Made by a program: the position numbers and the translations under genes. A DNA stretch of 64,000 nt from Alphaproteobacteria bacterium (GTDB taxonomy: Bacteria; Planctomycetota; Phycisphaerae; UBA1845): assembly GCA_028285105.1 (NCBI GenBank), contig JANQQE010000011.1, forward strand, positions 447,856 to 511,855, in the 5' to 3' direction. Shown here in pieces: positions 18,836-27,305 of the stretch. Each line of letters begins with the position of its first letter. Position 1 is the stretch's first letter. The notes under the pieces were generated by a model. It saw only the letters and a program-made list of their open reading frames with translations, did no database searches and was not told where the DNA came from.

Positions 18836-19855
18836 ATGAACATAAATCGATATCGTGCGATTTGGACGACGATGAGCGCACTTGCGATTGCGTTTTGTTG
18901 TACCGGCTGCCCGCAGTATGCCGACCCAACCGTCCCCAACGATATTCGCCGCGTCAAGGAACCTTCTACTGAAAACGACTATTTCGTTTACGTTCCATCG
19001 CGCAACAATCCTGGCGAACCCTGTCCGCTGGTGATTCTTTGCCACGGTACCAATCCGTGGGATACCGCCTTGCGTCAGATTCGCGATTGGGTTGGTCTCG
19101 CGGAAGACCAGAACTTCATCGTTGCCGCGCCAAAGCTAAAGGGTACGCGCGGAGATATTCCGCCACCGCCCCATCGGCAGTTGCTCAAGCAGCGTGAAGA
19201 CGAGCGAACGATCATTGCTACGGTCCGGCACGTTTCCGGCGCCAATCACATCGACCCGACTCAGGTGTTTTTGACGGGATGGTCAGCCGGCGGATATGCG
19301 GTGCTGCATACGGGCCTGCGCCATCCGGAAATCTTCCGGGCGCTGACCATCATGCAAGGCAACTTCGACGAACGGTTTACGACTGACGCCGAAAAACACA
19401 TTGACCCCTATCAACCGGTGTATGTCATTTACGGAACGACGGACATTCTCACCGGCGGGCAGACCAAAGAGTGCATGGAGTGGTTGTACGACCAAGACGC
19501 ATACGTCTTCGACGGGAAGGTCTCGGGCCCGCACCGCTCTCACCCGAAAGCTGCTCACGAGTTCTTTGAGAAGGTCATTAAAGAAATCCCGTGGTTGACG
19601 ATTCGGCCCTCCGCGGTCCATCGCAAAGATCCTTACACGATCCAATTCAAGACGCAGTCGTCATTTCAACCGGCAGGTTTCCGCTGGACTTTCGGCGAAG
19701 GCCGAACATCGTCAGCCGCGGAACCGAGTTTCAAGTTCGAGGAGGGGACGCACGAAGTTAAGCTCGAAACTGCGATGCCAAACGGTAAACGTCTAAAGCG
19801 CACGATTCGCGTTGAAGTCCCATTCTCGCTGTTTCCCGAAAAGTTGGACAATTAG
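18836..19855 (+). CDS. Lipoprotein alpha/beta-hydrolase (esterase/PHB-depolymerase-like) with C-terminal PKD-like domain
   Basis: 339 residues from the ATG just after pheT. A hydrophobic N-terminus ends in CCTGC, a lipobox-like site, suggesting a lipid-anchored protein. The hydrolase core has VILCHGTNPWDT (oxyanion), the nucleophile elbow GWSAGGYA, and a late His in PHRSHPKAAHEFF. The last 70 residues (FRWTFGEGRTSSA ... HEVKLETAMPNGK) look like a PKD domain. Probably an envelope esterase or peptidase of unknown substrate. Its TAG stop directly abuts the stop of the convergent exporter gene. Confidence 0.75.
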   Translation: MNINRYRAIWTTMSALAIAFCCTGCPQYADPTVPNDIRRVKEPSTENDYFVYVPSRNNPGEPCPLVILCHGTNPWDTALRQIRDWVGLAEDQNFIVAAPKLKGTRGDIPPPPHRQLLKQREDERTIIATVRHVSGANHIDPTQVFLTGWSAGGYAVLHTGLRHPEIFRALTIMQGNFDERFTTDAEKHIDPYQPVYVIYGTTDILTGGQTKECMEWLYDQDAYVFDGKVSGPHRSHPKAAHEFFEKVIKEIPWLTIRPSAVHRKDPYTIQFKTQSSFQPAGFRWTFGEGRTSSAAEPSFKFEEGTHEVKLETAMPNGKRLKRTIRVEVPFSLFPEKLDN

Positions 19856-22081
19856 TCAGTGACTTGACGGTTCGGCATGGTTCGCGCCGAACGGTTTCAA
19901 CGTCAAAATCAGAGCAGGCAGCAACCACAAGTCGGCAGCAAGCGCGGCGAACATCGTCACCGCAAGCAACCCGCCAAAATACGCGGTCGGTAAGAAGCGC
20001 GACAGCAACAGAATCGAAAAACCGAACGCAATCACAACCGTCGTGAACAGACACGCCCGCCCAACGCTTGCATGCGATTCGCGAATTGCCCGCTCAAGAT
20101 CGCCGTGGGCTGCAAATTCCCGTTTGAGTCGCCAAGTGTAATGAACGGTATCGTCCACCGCGATTCCCAGCGTCACCGAAAGCATCATCGCCGCAGTCAT
20201 GTTGACGGGAATTCCGAACCAACCCATCACCCCGACGCAAAAAACCACCGGTAGAAAGTTAACCAGCAGCAGGATCACCAGCATTCGCAAACGTCGAAAT
20301 GCAGCCGCCAGCACAACAGTGATGCAGAAAGCCGCAATTCCAAACGAGCGGTACTGGTCCTTCAACAGCCCATCGACGAGCGTCGAATAGAAGTGATAGA
20401 GTCCGGTGACTTCGACTTCAAAGTCAGGACCAAACGCTTCCTGCGCCGTTAGTTTCATTCGCGCGCAGGCGGCTAGCTTCTGTTGTACATCATAACCTTC
20501 GACGCATCGGAAGTTGATTCGAAGGGTGTCGCCGGCGTCGTTTAAGAAGTTGCGAAGAATCTCAGCCCCACCCGGAATCATACGCAGCATGTCGCAACTG
20601 TACTTTGCCTGCGTATCGTTTTCGATTGCGCCCGGGACAATGAGACTGAGGGCATCTTTCAGCGACAATGCCCTTCGAACCATTTCAAGCTCTGCGACCA
20701 GTGAATCGGCGACCTTTGCTCCCCATGCGATTGTGTTGGCTGAAGCGATTGGCGCACCGTCGTTTCGGCGGATAACCAGTTCGGTCGATCCAAGTGGCGT
20801 CAGGTGCGTTTCGATGAATTCGTAGTTGCGGCGGACTGCACTGTTGGGCCGAAAATTCTTGATGAAGTCGCTTTGGAATTCAACCCGAATTGCCCCCAGC
20901 GCCATCACGCCGGCAACGATCAGGAATCCACCAAGGATCGGTTTACGCCGAGCGAAAGCGAATTCCGCGCACCACGCCAACACGCGCTTGGCCCATCGAT
21001 GATCCGGAGGCTCATAAGCGCCATTGCCCAAGCGAACCAGAATGGGAAGTGTCGCCATTGATGTGACAAACGCAGCGACGAGTCCAAACACCATCAGCAC
21101 GCCAAACCGTTTCACTGGCGCGATTGACGAGATGCTGACCGACCCAAATCCCACGGCTGTCGTGATCATGACAATCGCACACGGGACCAGCATGTGCCCC
21201 AACACAAATTGCGATCGCGCCTGTGTTCCACCCCCAGCACTTGCCGCCGCATCTTCGGCTGCCACCGCAAGATGAACGCAGTTGGCCACCGCAAGTACGA
21301 CGACCAGAATGACCAGCATTTGCGTGATCAGCGACGAAACAATTCCCAATGCAATCGTCAGACCAAGCGTCAAGACAATCGCAGACAGCGCCACATACCC
21401 CGCAAACAACATCGGCGCAACCCGGCGAAAAACCAACCAAAGCGTCACCACGATCAGCACAAATGCAAGCACCGAAAAAACCAGCAAATCCTGATCCACG
21501 TATGCGTACATGTCGATCAGCGTGACATACGGGCCGGTCAGCAGCACCCTGACGTCCGGATGCTTCAGTCGAAACGCATCGACAATGTCGCGCATCTGCG
21601 AAACCGAACGACGCCGTGCCGCCCCCCCGGAGTCTTCAGCCGACATCTGAAGAAGCATCGCCACCGTGCGGCGATCGTGGCTGATCAGATTGCCTTCCAA
21701 CAACGGATGCGAATAAAGGCGATTGCCCATCAAAGCGCGAATCGGTTTGGGAATGCTGACAATTGAATTGCAGCGCTGGACATTTTCGACCTCTTCGAAC
21801 GAATCGTTCAGTTCAACCAGCATCGCCTCGACCGAATCGTCGAACGGTTCAATTGTGTGCAGGGCGACCACTGCGAATTCATTGCTGGTGAATTCCTCAA
21901 CGAAGGCTTGGAATTTTTCATATGCCGGGTTGTCGCTGGCGACAAACGCTTCGAGGCGATAATCCTCCAACAGTCCGCGCGACAAGAGCAACCAACCAGA
22001 GACCAACGTCAGGATGGCGATGAAGATCGCAATCGGTTTGTGGAAGCGAACGATCAATGGGTTTGCGGGCGACGGATTCAT
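19856..22081 (-). CDS. RND/MMPL-superfamily exporter
   Basis: 741 residues from an ATG 22 nt after the lptD stop. Two halves each have one N-terminal membrane helix, a large periplasmic loop and a five-helix bundle. The first bundle starts VFSVLAFVLIVVTLWLVF, the second SFGIAAFCITVVLAAAF, with SVTLGIAVDDTVHY typical of RND transporters of the MMPL/HAE-3 type. These export lipids or hydrophobic molecules using proton force; hopanoid transporter HpnN is one family parallel. Sitting directly behind lptD, it may move an outer-membrane lipid (inference). No strong ribosome site is seen, so coupling to lptD translation is likely. Confidence 0.83.
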   Translation of the reverse strand: MNPSPANPLIVRFHKPIAIFIAILTLVSGWLLLSRGLLEDYRLEAFVASDNPAYEKFQAFVEEFTSNEFAVVALHTIEPFDDSVEAMLVELNDSFEEVENVQRCNSIVSIPKPIRALMGNRLYSHPLLEGNLISHDRRTVAMLLQMSAEDSGGAARRRSVSQMRDIVDAFRLKHPDVRVLLTGPYVTLIDMYAYVDQDLLVFSVLAFVLIVVTLWLVFRRVAPMLFAGYVALSAIVLTLGLTIALGIVSSLITQMLVILVVVLAVANCVHLAVAAEDAAASAGGGTQARSQFVLGHMLVPCAIVMITTAVGFGSVSISSIAPVKRFGVLMVFGLVAAFVTSMATLPILVRLGNGAYEPPDHRWAKRVLAWCAEFAFARRKPILGGFLIVAGVMALGAIRVEFQSDFIKNFRPNSAVRRNYEFIETHLTPLGSTELVIRRNDGAPIASANTIAWGAKVADSLVAELEMVRRALSLKDALSLIVPGAIENDTQAKYSCDMLRMIPGGAEILRNFLNDAGDTLRINFRCVEGYDVQQKLAACARMKLTAQEAFGPDFEVEVTGLYHFYSTLVDGLLKDQYRSFGIAAFCITVVLAAAFRRLRMLVILLLVNFLPVVFCVGVMGWFGIPVNMTAAMMLSVTLGIAVDDTVHYTWRLKREFAAHGDLERAIRESHASVGRACLFTTVVIAFGFSILLLSRFLPTAYFGGLLAVTMFAALAADLWLLPALILTLKPFGANHAEPSSH

Positions 22082-22103
22082 ATGACGGCGCCGCGGACGT
22101 GCA

Positions 22104-25100
22104 TCAATAACCCGGGCGGATTCCGGTGGAAGTAGCCAGCCCGGTGAAGCGGCGGTTTCCCAGCGTGGCGCTCGGAAGGCCTTCGGGCCAGGCGCTGATC
22201 GAAACGCCGAAATCGTCCTCGACCTCGTCGAGGGCAAACGTCACACCAACAAACCAGCGCGGGAACTTGCGAATGATGCCCACATCGAATTCAGCCGTAC
22301 GCCCTTCTTCGATATCGAACTGTTCGCGGATGGCCAGCGTGTACTTTTCGTTGAGTCGATAATTGACGCCCAAACCGAGCAGGTTCGATTCGATTTCGCC
22401 GATGTAGCGATACCCGACCAGATAGCTTAGTCGGGGGGTGCGTTCGACCGCATAGGTCAGGTTGAACACGTCCACCTGCCCATCGTTAATGTCGTAGTTC
22501 ATATCCGAAGCGAGCGACGTCGAATCATTGATCCGGTAGAGCATCGAGGCATTGACATAATTCTGCGTGATGCTGTTCTCGGGGCGTGTGTACGATGCAA
22601 AACCGTTCGTGAATTCATTGCCGATGGATTGATTGCGTCGGTGCGAATCGTTGAAGAAACCGGCTTCCACGTCGAAGGTCAGGAAATCAACGGTACGCTG
22701 TCGCCCCACCGCCCCGCGTTTGGTTTGAAAGCGCTGCCGAACGCCGATCGACACGCCGTCGGGATCGCCGACGCCCTCGACTATTTCGTCGAAAGGATGC
22801 AATTCGACTGGATTCACATTGCCATGCGCCGCCCATGCCACCACGTCGGTCTTTATGATGTGCCGAACGCCGTTGATGTCGAACAGATGCGAGCGCACAT
22901 CCGGATAGACCTTCCACATGTAGTGACTCGCCCGAATACCATACGTTCCGAGTACCCGCTGGACGCCGCCGTCTACCGGCGAATCGTCCCATGCCGTACC
23001 GCGAATCGATGCGAACGGCACGACGCGAACGTCGCCGACAGAAAAGGGAAATTCGATTTCCTGTCGCGAATCGGCGCGAGCGACCGCACCCGATTCCTCG
23101 GGTCGACCGAAGCCAAGCTGACCGTCGGTGATCGACGCTCGAACAAGTCGGCGCAGGAAGTTCTGGTCCTCTGCCGGGCGATAGCGAACAATACCCGCGC
23201 GGTTCTCGCTGAAGAAGGTGCCGACCTCGCCGACCGGCTCGCCGATCAAACGAAATGCCAACTCGGGAAGCCGCTCCGTCTGCGTGAGAAAGTCGAGGAT
23301 GCGGTACTGAAGCTGCGCAGTAAACGCCCAGTTGTCACGCTGCTTCTTGAGAAACAGCACCGTTTCCTGTTCCTTGCTCTTGTCAAATTCCTGCTCGAAG
23401 AACTCCTCCAGGAAATTGCGATCCGAGATATACGACAACTCAAAACTGAGTTGCCAGTCGTCGGGCAGGTATTCGCGATGACGCAGCGTGAAGCGGCCCC
23501 TTGTTTCGGAATCGGGTTCCAACTGACGGAAGCGCCCACCGAGATTATCCCTGCCGGTGTCGTTGACGAAATACCCGCGAAACAATCCGAACGAGTCGTC
23601 GGTTTCGTAGTCCAGATCGACACCGACCGCCGGTCCGCGCTTTGAAAAATAATCCAACCGCAGCGTGCCGTCGAATCCATCCGGCCGCTCCAACCCGAGA
23701 ATATTGAACAATTCCCAACGGGTTTGAAACTCGGCTCCGAAGTCACCGCTGAACCCGGTGCGTATATTTTTAAGGCTCGTTTCGGTATCGCTGATGTTGC
23801 CGCGGGCGTAGGGCCAAAAAAGGAATGGAATGTTGTTGACATTCAACGTCGGTTTCCTGGCTTCGTAGGTACCGGTGATCACGCCACGTTGACGAGGTGC
23901 CAGCGAGACTGCCGGCGTGCGGTCAACGATTTCAAGCTCTTCTGCACCGATGTGATAGTGCGGGGTGTAGAATTCACTCGTCGTGAATTTTGCATCAGTG
24001 GCGACAAATTCGCGGGCTGACAACTGCCGGATCATGTTGGCTCGCACGTAAATCGGCAGCGAACGAACGGGATCGAGCATACGCATGACTGCATCAAGGA
24101 CCAACGCTCGATCGTACACGAAATCGTAATACAACCGCGATGCACGAATCATCTGATCGCCATTGGACAGCACGATGTCGCCTTCGAGGTAAACGCTCTC
24201 GACCGATCCGCCGTCAAAACTCCCACCGCCAACATTGCCCAAGAGACCCGGGCCCGAGAGTCCATCCGAATCCGACTTGGCACGTCCGGGTCGATCATCA
24301 AGTTCCGAATTATTGCCGGCATCTGACTTTTTGCTTTGACCAGCCAGGTACACGACGGCGGCGTCTGCTCGAATTTCCAGCGGCTGTCCGCTCTCGGATG
24401 ATGAACCCCGGAATACGATGACATTTCCGATCACCGTAACGATCGTCCGCCCATCGCCTGTCTGTTCGATCGTCAAGTCGTCGCCTTGATACGAGACCGG
24501 TTCGCGGACTTTCAATTCTTCTGCATCGGCGCGACGACCGAGGTCAATCACGCTCATCGGCGAGCCGGCGAGTTCGTGCCCGGTGCGTTTTCCGGCAAGG
24601 GCTGAACGGATGCGCAGCGCCCGCTGATAGACGGCTGTCTCGGAGGAAGGCTCGGTGCTTCGCAAATCTGCACCGGTACGGACTTTGCCGCTGCTGTTGA
24701 GCGTGACAAAAAGTGCAGGCCCGCGCGTGACCGTGCCAGCCGCATCGCGAACCCGGGCATTTCGCCAGAGGACAATCTCGAGTCGGCTGAACGAAGTCCC
24801 GCCCTCTTTGGCTTGAGTCATCCAGATGACGGCTTGCTGTGCGTTTAGACGCCTGCGACCCAGTTGCAATTCGAAATCGCCGACGAAGTGAATGACGTTG
24901 CTTCCATCGGCATCGCGCCAGAGATGGACCAATTCGCCAAACATCTCGACATCGCCGTGGCTGACGCCGGCAGGGGTGAGCGGTTCGCCGACTTCATCGC
25001 CGAGCGGAACGAGAGTCTGCCCCAAGGCATTCGCCGTCGCCAATAACAGGATGCCAGCGACTGTACATCTACAATAGACCAATGACTTCGGTTGAATTCT

Positions 25101-25121
25101 CACACCGCGTTCCGTATGCAT
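22104..25121 (-). CDS. lptD: LPS-assembly protein LptD-like outer-membrane protein
   Basis: 1005 residues. After a signal sequence (AGILLLATANALGQ), the N-terminal part has OstA-like beta strands (HFVGDFELQLGRRRLNAQQAVIWM; YQGDDLTIEQTGDGRTIVTV; EGDIVLSNGDQMIRASRLYYDF). From about residue 400 comes the LptD beta-barrel (PTLNVNNIPFLFWPYARG; YTLAIREQFDIEEGRTAEFDVGIIRKFPRWFVGVTF). It should receive LPS from the Lpt bridge and insert it into the outer leaflet. It is longer than E. coli LptD (784) because of the extended N-terminal OstA region. A good sigma70 promoter lies about 150 bp upstream. Its presence argues for a true LPS outer membrane. Confidence 0.85.
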   Translation of the reverse strand: MHTERGVRIQPKSLVYCRCTVAGILLLATANALGQTLVPLGDEVGEPLTPAGVSHGDVEMFGELVHLWRDADGSNVIHFVGDFELQLGRRRLNAQQAVIWMTQAKEGGTSFSRLEIVLWRNARVRDAAGTVTRGPALFVTLNSSGKVRTGADLRSTEPSSETAVYQRALRIRSALAGKRTGHELAGSPMSVIDLGRRADAEELKVREPVSYQGDDLTIEQTGDGRTIVTVIGNVIVFRGSSSESGQPLEIRADAAVVYLAGQSKKSDAGNNSELDDRPGRAKSDSDGLSGPGLLGNVGGGSFDGGSVESVYLEGDIVLSNGDQMIRASRLYYDFVYDRALVLDAVMRMLDPVRSLPIYVRANMIRQLSAREFVATDAKFTTSEFYTPHYHIGAEELEIVDRTPAVSLAPRQRGVITGTYEARKPTLNVNNIPFLFWPYARGNISDTETSLKNIRTGFSGDFGAEFQTRWELFNILGLERPDGFDGTLRLDYFSKRGPAVGVDLDYETDDSFGLFRGYFVNDTGRDNLGGRFRQLEPDSETRGRFTLRHREYLPDDWQLSFELSYISDRNFLEEFFEQEFDKSKEQETVLFLKKQRDNWAFTAQLQYRILDFLTQTERLPELAFRLIGEPVGEVGTFFSENRAGIVRYRPAEDQNFLRRLVRASITDGQLGFGRPEESGAVARADSRQEIEFPFSVGDVRVVPFASIRGTAWDDSPVDGGVQRVLGTYGIRASHYMWKVYPDVRSHLFDINGVRHIIKTDVVAWAAHGNVNPVELHPFDEIVEGVGDPDGVSIGVRQRFQTKRGAVGRQRTVDFLTFDVEAGFFNDSHRRNQSIGNEFTNGFASYTRPENSITQNYVNASMLYRINDSTSLASDMNYDINDGQVDVFNLTYAVERTPRLSYLVGYRYIGEIESNLLGLGVNYRLNEKYTLAIREQFDIEEGRTAEFDVGIIRKFPRWFVGVTFALDEVEDDFGVSISAWPEGLPSATLGNRRFTGLATSTGIRPGY

Positions 25122-25272
25122 GTCGTGTTGACGTCGTCAGGTCCGATCCTGTCAAGATTGGCCGGCTGCTACTTCGGCGCGTCCCGAGAAACACACCAGA
25201 AGGATCGGAAAATCGGTTCGCACATGACCGCGCCAAACGGATTCGAAAATGGCTGTGCCGAACCGAACGCAA

Positions 25273-25300
25273 AGTATAGACCGCAGCCCAACCCTGTCAA
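25273..25300 (-). promoter_or_regulatory. Sigma70 promoter for lptD
   Basis: On the minus strand TTGACA and TATACT are separated by 16 bp, close to consensus. The predicted start would give lptD a leader of about 145 nt. The 258-bp gap also serves the divergent DUF115 gene, for which no clear hexamers were found. Confidence 0.7.
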
Positions 25301-25379
25301 AGCAAAACACCCTCGACGTGCCGATGCCCCTGACGTACCCTAGGCGCTTCGGAGAGATTAAAAGGAATTTGCTTGACGA

Positions 25380-27305
25380 ATGATGACTGCCACCTCCCCG
25401 CAAATCGCTGATTCATCTGATGGGCAGTCGATCTACGCGCGTAACATGGCGCAGCTTTGGCAACACGATCCGGTGTTGGCGATGGCGATCGACGCGATAC
25501 CGGACGAGCAACGCCCCGAAGTTCAAGAAACGCGGTCCGGCGAGAAAACAGTGGCGATCGCATCGGGCGACAGTCGCCCCGTGTTTCTTCACAGTCGATA
25601 CGATCCCATCAAGGAAGCCGGTCAATTGGTCGACGCTGTGGTGACCGACGATCAATTCTGTTTCGTCGTCGGTGGGTTTGGGTTGGGGTATCACATTCTT
25701 GCGTTGGATCACGCGGCCACGACGGACGCGATCATCGTTGTCGCTGAGCCCAATGTCGCGCTGCTTGCTGCTGCTTTTGCTACGGTGGATTTTTCGCGTG
25801 TGCTTCGTGACGGGCGACTTATCATCTTGCACACGATCGACAAGGTCAGGCTTCACGACAAACTTCGCCCCCACACCACGCTGCTCATGATGGGCACGCG
25901 ATTCGTCAAGCATCCGCCATCTCAGCAGCTTGAGTCGGAATTTCACAAAACTGTCCGGGCGATGATTACCGACTTCGTGGCATACTCGCGAATGACGCTG
26001 ATGACACTCATCTCAAATTCGCGAATCACGTGTCGAAACATCGCCAACAACATTGCAACGTACGCGACGACGCCATCGGTTGACGTTCTTCACGATCGCT
26101 ATAAGGGTTCGCCCGGTATCGTCGTGTCTGCCGGCCCATCGCTTCGTAAGAATATCGAATTCCTAAAAGATGCGAAGGGCAATGCTGTCATCAGTGCCGT
26201 CCAGACCGCCTTGCGCCCGATGAGCAAAATCGGCGTCATGCCCGACTTCGCCACCAGCCTCGACTTTCACGAGATAAGCCGTCAGTACTACCAGGGCATC
26301 GAGGGTCTCGAACAGGTCCATCTCATCGCTGAACCGAAAGCGACATGGCATGTACTCGACAACTATCCCGGTCCAATTTCGATTCTGGATAACCAGTTTG
26401 CGAGGCTGCTGATCGGCGAGACCCTCGCACCGCATGCGGAGTTGCCGGCTGGCGCGACCGTTGCTCACCTTTCGTTTTATTTGCTGCGCTACATGGGTTG
26501 CGATCCGATCATTTTTGTCGGGCAGGATTTGGCATACACCGCCAACAATTTCTATGTACCCGGAGTCGAAACACATCGCGTTTGGCAGAGCGAACTCAAT
26601 CGCTTCAACACGATTGAATCCAAGGAGTGGGAACGCATCGTGCGCAATCGGCCCGTGCTTCGCAAAGTTGCAGGTAATGATGGACACGAATTATATACCG
26701 ACGAATTGCTGTTCACTTACCTCGAACAATTCGAGAAAGACATCGCAGAAACGCCGGCAACGGTCATCAATTCCACCGAAGGTGGTGCAAACATCGGCGG
26801 AACAGTGTCGATGAGTCTTCCTGAAGCGCTCGACAAATATGCAACCAAACGTCTACCCGAATATGAAGATGCCGATCCGCCGCGCAATTGGAGCATTCTG
26901 CCAAGGGTACTCGACGAGATCGCCAACCGCGTCAATGACGTGCAGCACCTCGTCGATGTCTGCAAGAAAATGGATGTTGAGTTGGCCAAGCTCCAGGAAT
27001 TGACGGACGATCCCAAACGCTTCAACCAAACGATGGTCCGTGTCGACGAGTTGCGCGCCCAGGTCAACCAAGCCCAGCGTGCCTATCGCATCATCAATGC
27101 CGGATCGCAATTGGCCGAACTTCGCAGGTTCAGTTCCGATCGCCGCCTCAATGCCGACGAAACCCAGGGGGCTGAACGTGCGAAGCGCCAACTTGCCCGC
27201 GATCGCGAATTCGTTGGCGAAATCACACGTGGCGGTGACGCGATGATCGAAATCCTTACCGAAGCGTTGAAGCGCGTCGAGCATCGCGTGGAGGCCAATG
27301 CATGA
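25380..27305 (+). CDS. DUF115 / Maf-like (motility accessory factor) glycosyltransferase-type protein
   Basis: 641 residues with AAAGGA upstream. The middle has the DUF115 core: GSPGIVVSAGPSLRKNIEFLKD, then AVQTALRPMSKIGVMPDFATSLD and FVGQDLAYTANNFYVPG. DUF115/Maf proteins transfer nonulosonic acids onto flagellins in other bacteria, and the same fold includes archaeal MptE. An N-terminal Rossmann-like region (FVVGGFGLGYHILALD; IIVVAEPNVALLAAAF) precedes it, and the C-terminus is helical. It overlaps the next gene by 4 bp (ATGA), so the two products probably work together. No flagellar gene is in the window, so the acceptor is unknown. Confidence 0.75.
   Translation: MMTATSPQIADSSDGQSIYARNMAQLWQHDPVLAMAIDAIPDEQRPEVQETRSGEKTVAIASGDSRPVFLHSRYDPIKEAGQLVDAVVTDDQFCFVVGGFGLGYHILALDHAATTDAIIVVAEPNVALLAAAFATVDFSRVLRDGRLIILHTIDKVRLHDKLRPHTTLLMMGTRFVKHPPSQQLESEFHKTVRAMITDFVAYSRMTLMTLISNSRITCRNIANNIATYATTPSVDVLHDRYKGSPGIVVSAGPSLRKNIEFLKDAKGNAVISAVQTALRPMSKIGVMPDFATSLDFHEISRQYYQGIEGLEQVHLIAEPKATWHVLDNYPGPISILDNQFARLLIGETLAPHAELPAGATVAHLSFYLLRYMGCDPIIFVGQDLAYTANNFYVPGVETHRVWQSELNRFNTIESKEWERIVRNRPVLRKVAGNDGHELYTDELLFTYLEQFEKDIAETPATVINSTEGGANIGGTVSMSLPEALDKYATKRLPEYEDADPPRNWSILPRVLDEIANRVNDVQHLVDVCKKMDVELAKLQELTDDPKRFNQTMVRVDELRAQVNQAQRAYRIINAGSQLAELRRFSSDRRLNADETQGAERAKRQLARDREFVGEITRGGDAMIEILTEALKRVEHRVEANA

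Noticed and set aside
22629..23645. Plus-strand 338-codon frame opposite lptD
   Set aside because: Mirror of lptD codon bias; no recognisable protein features.
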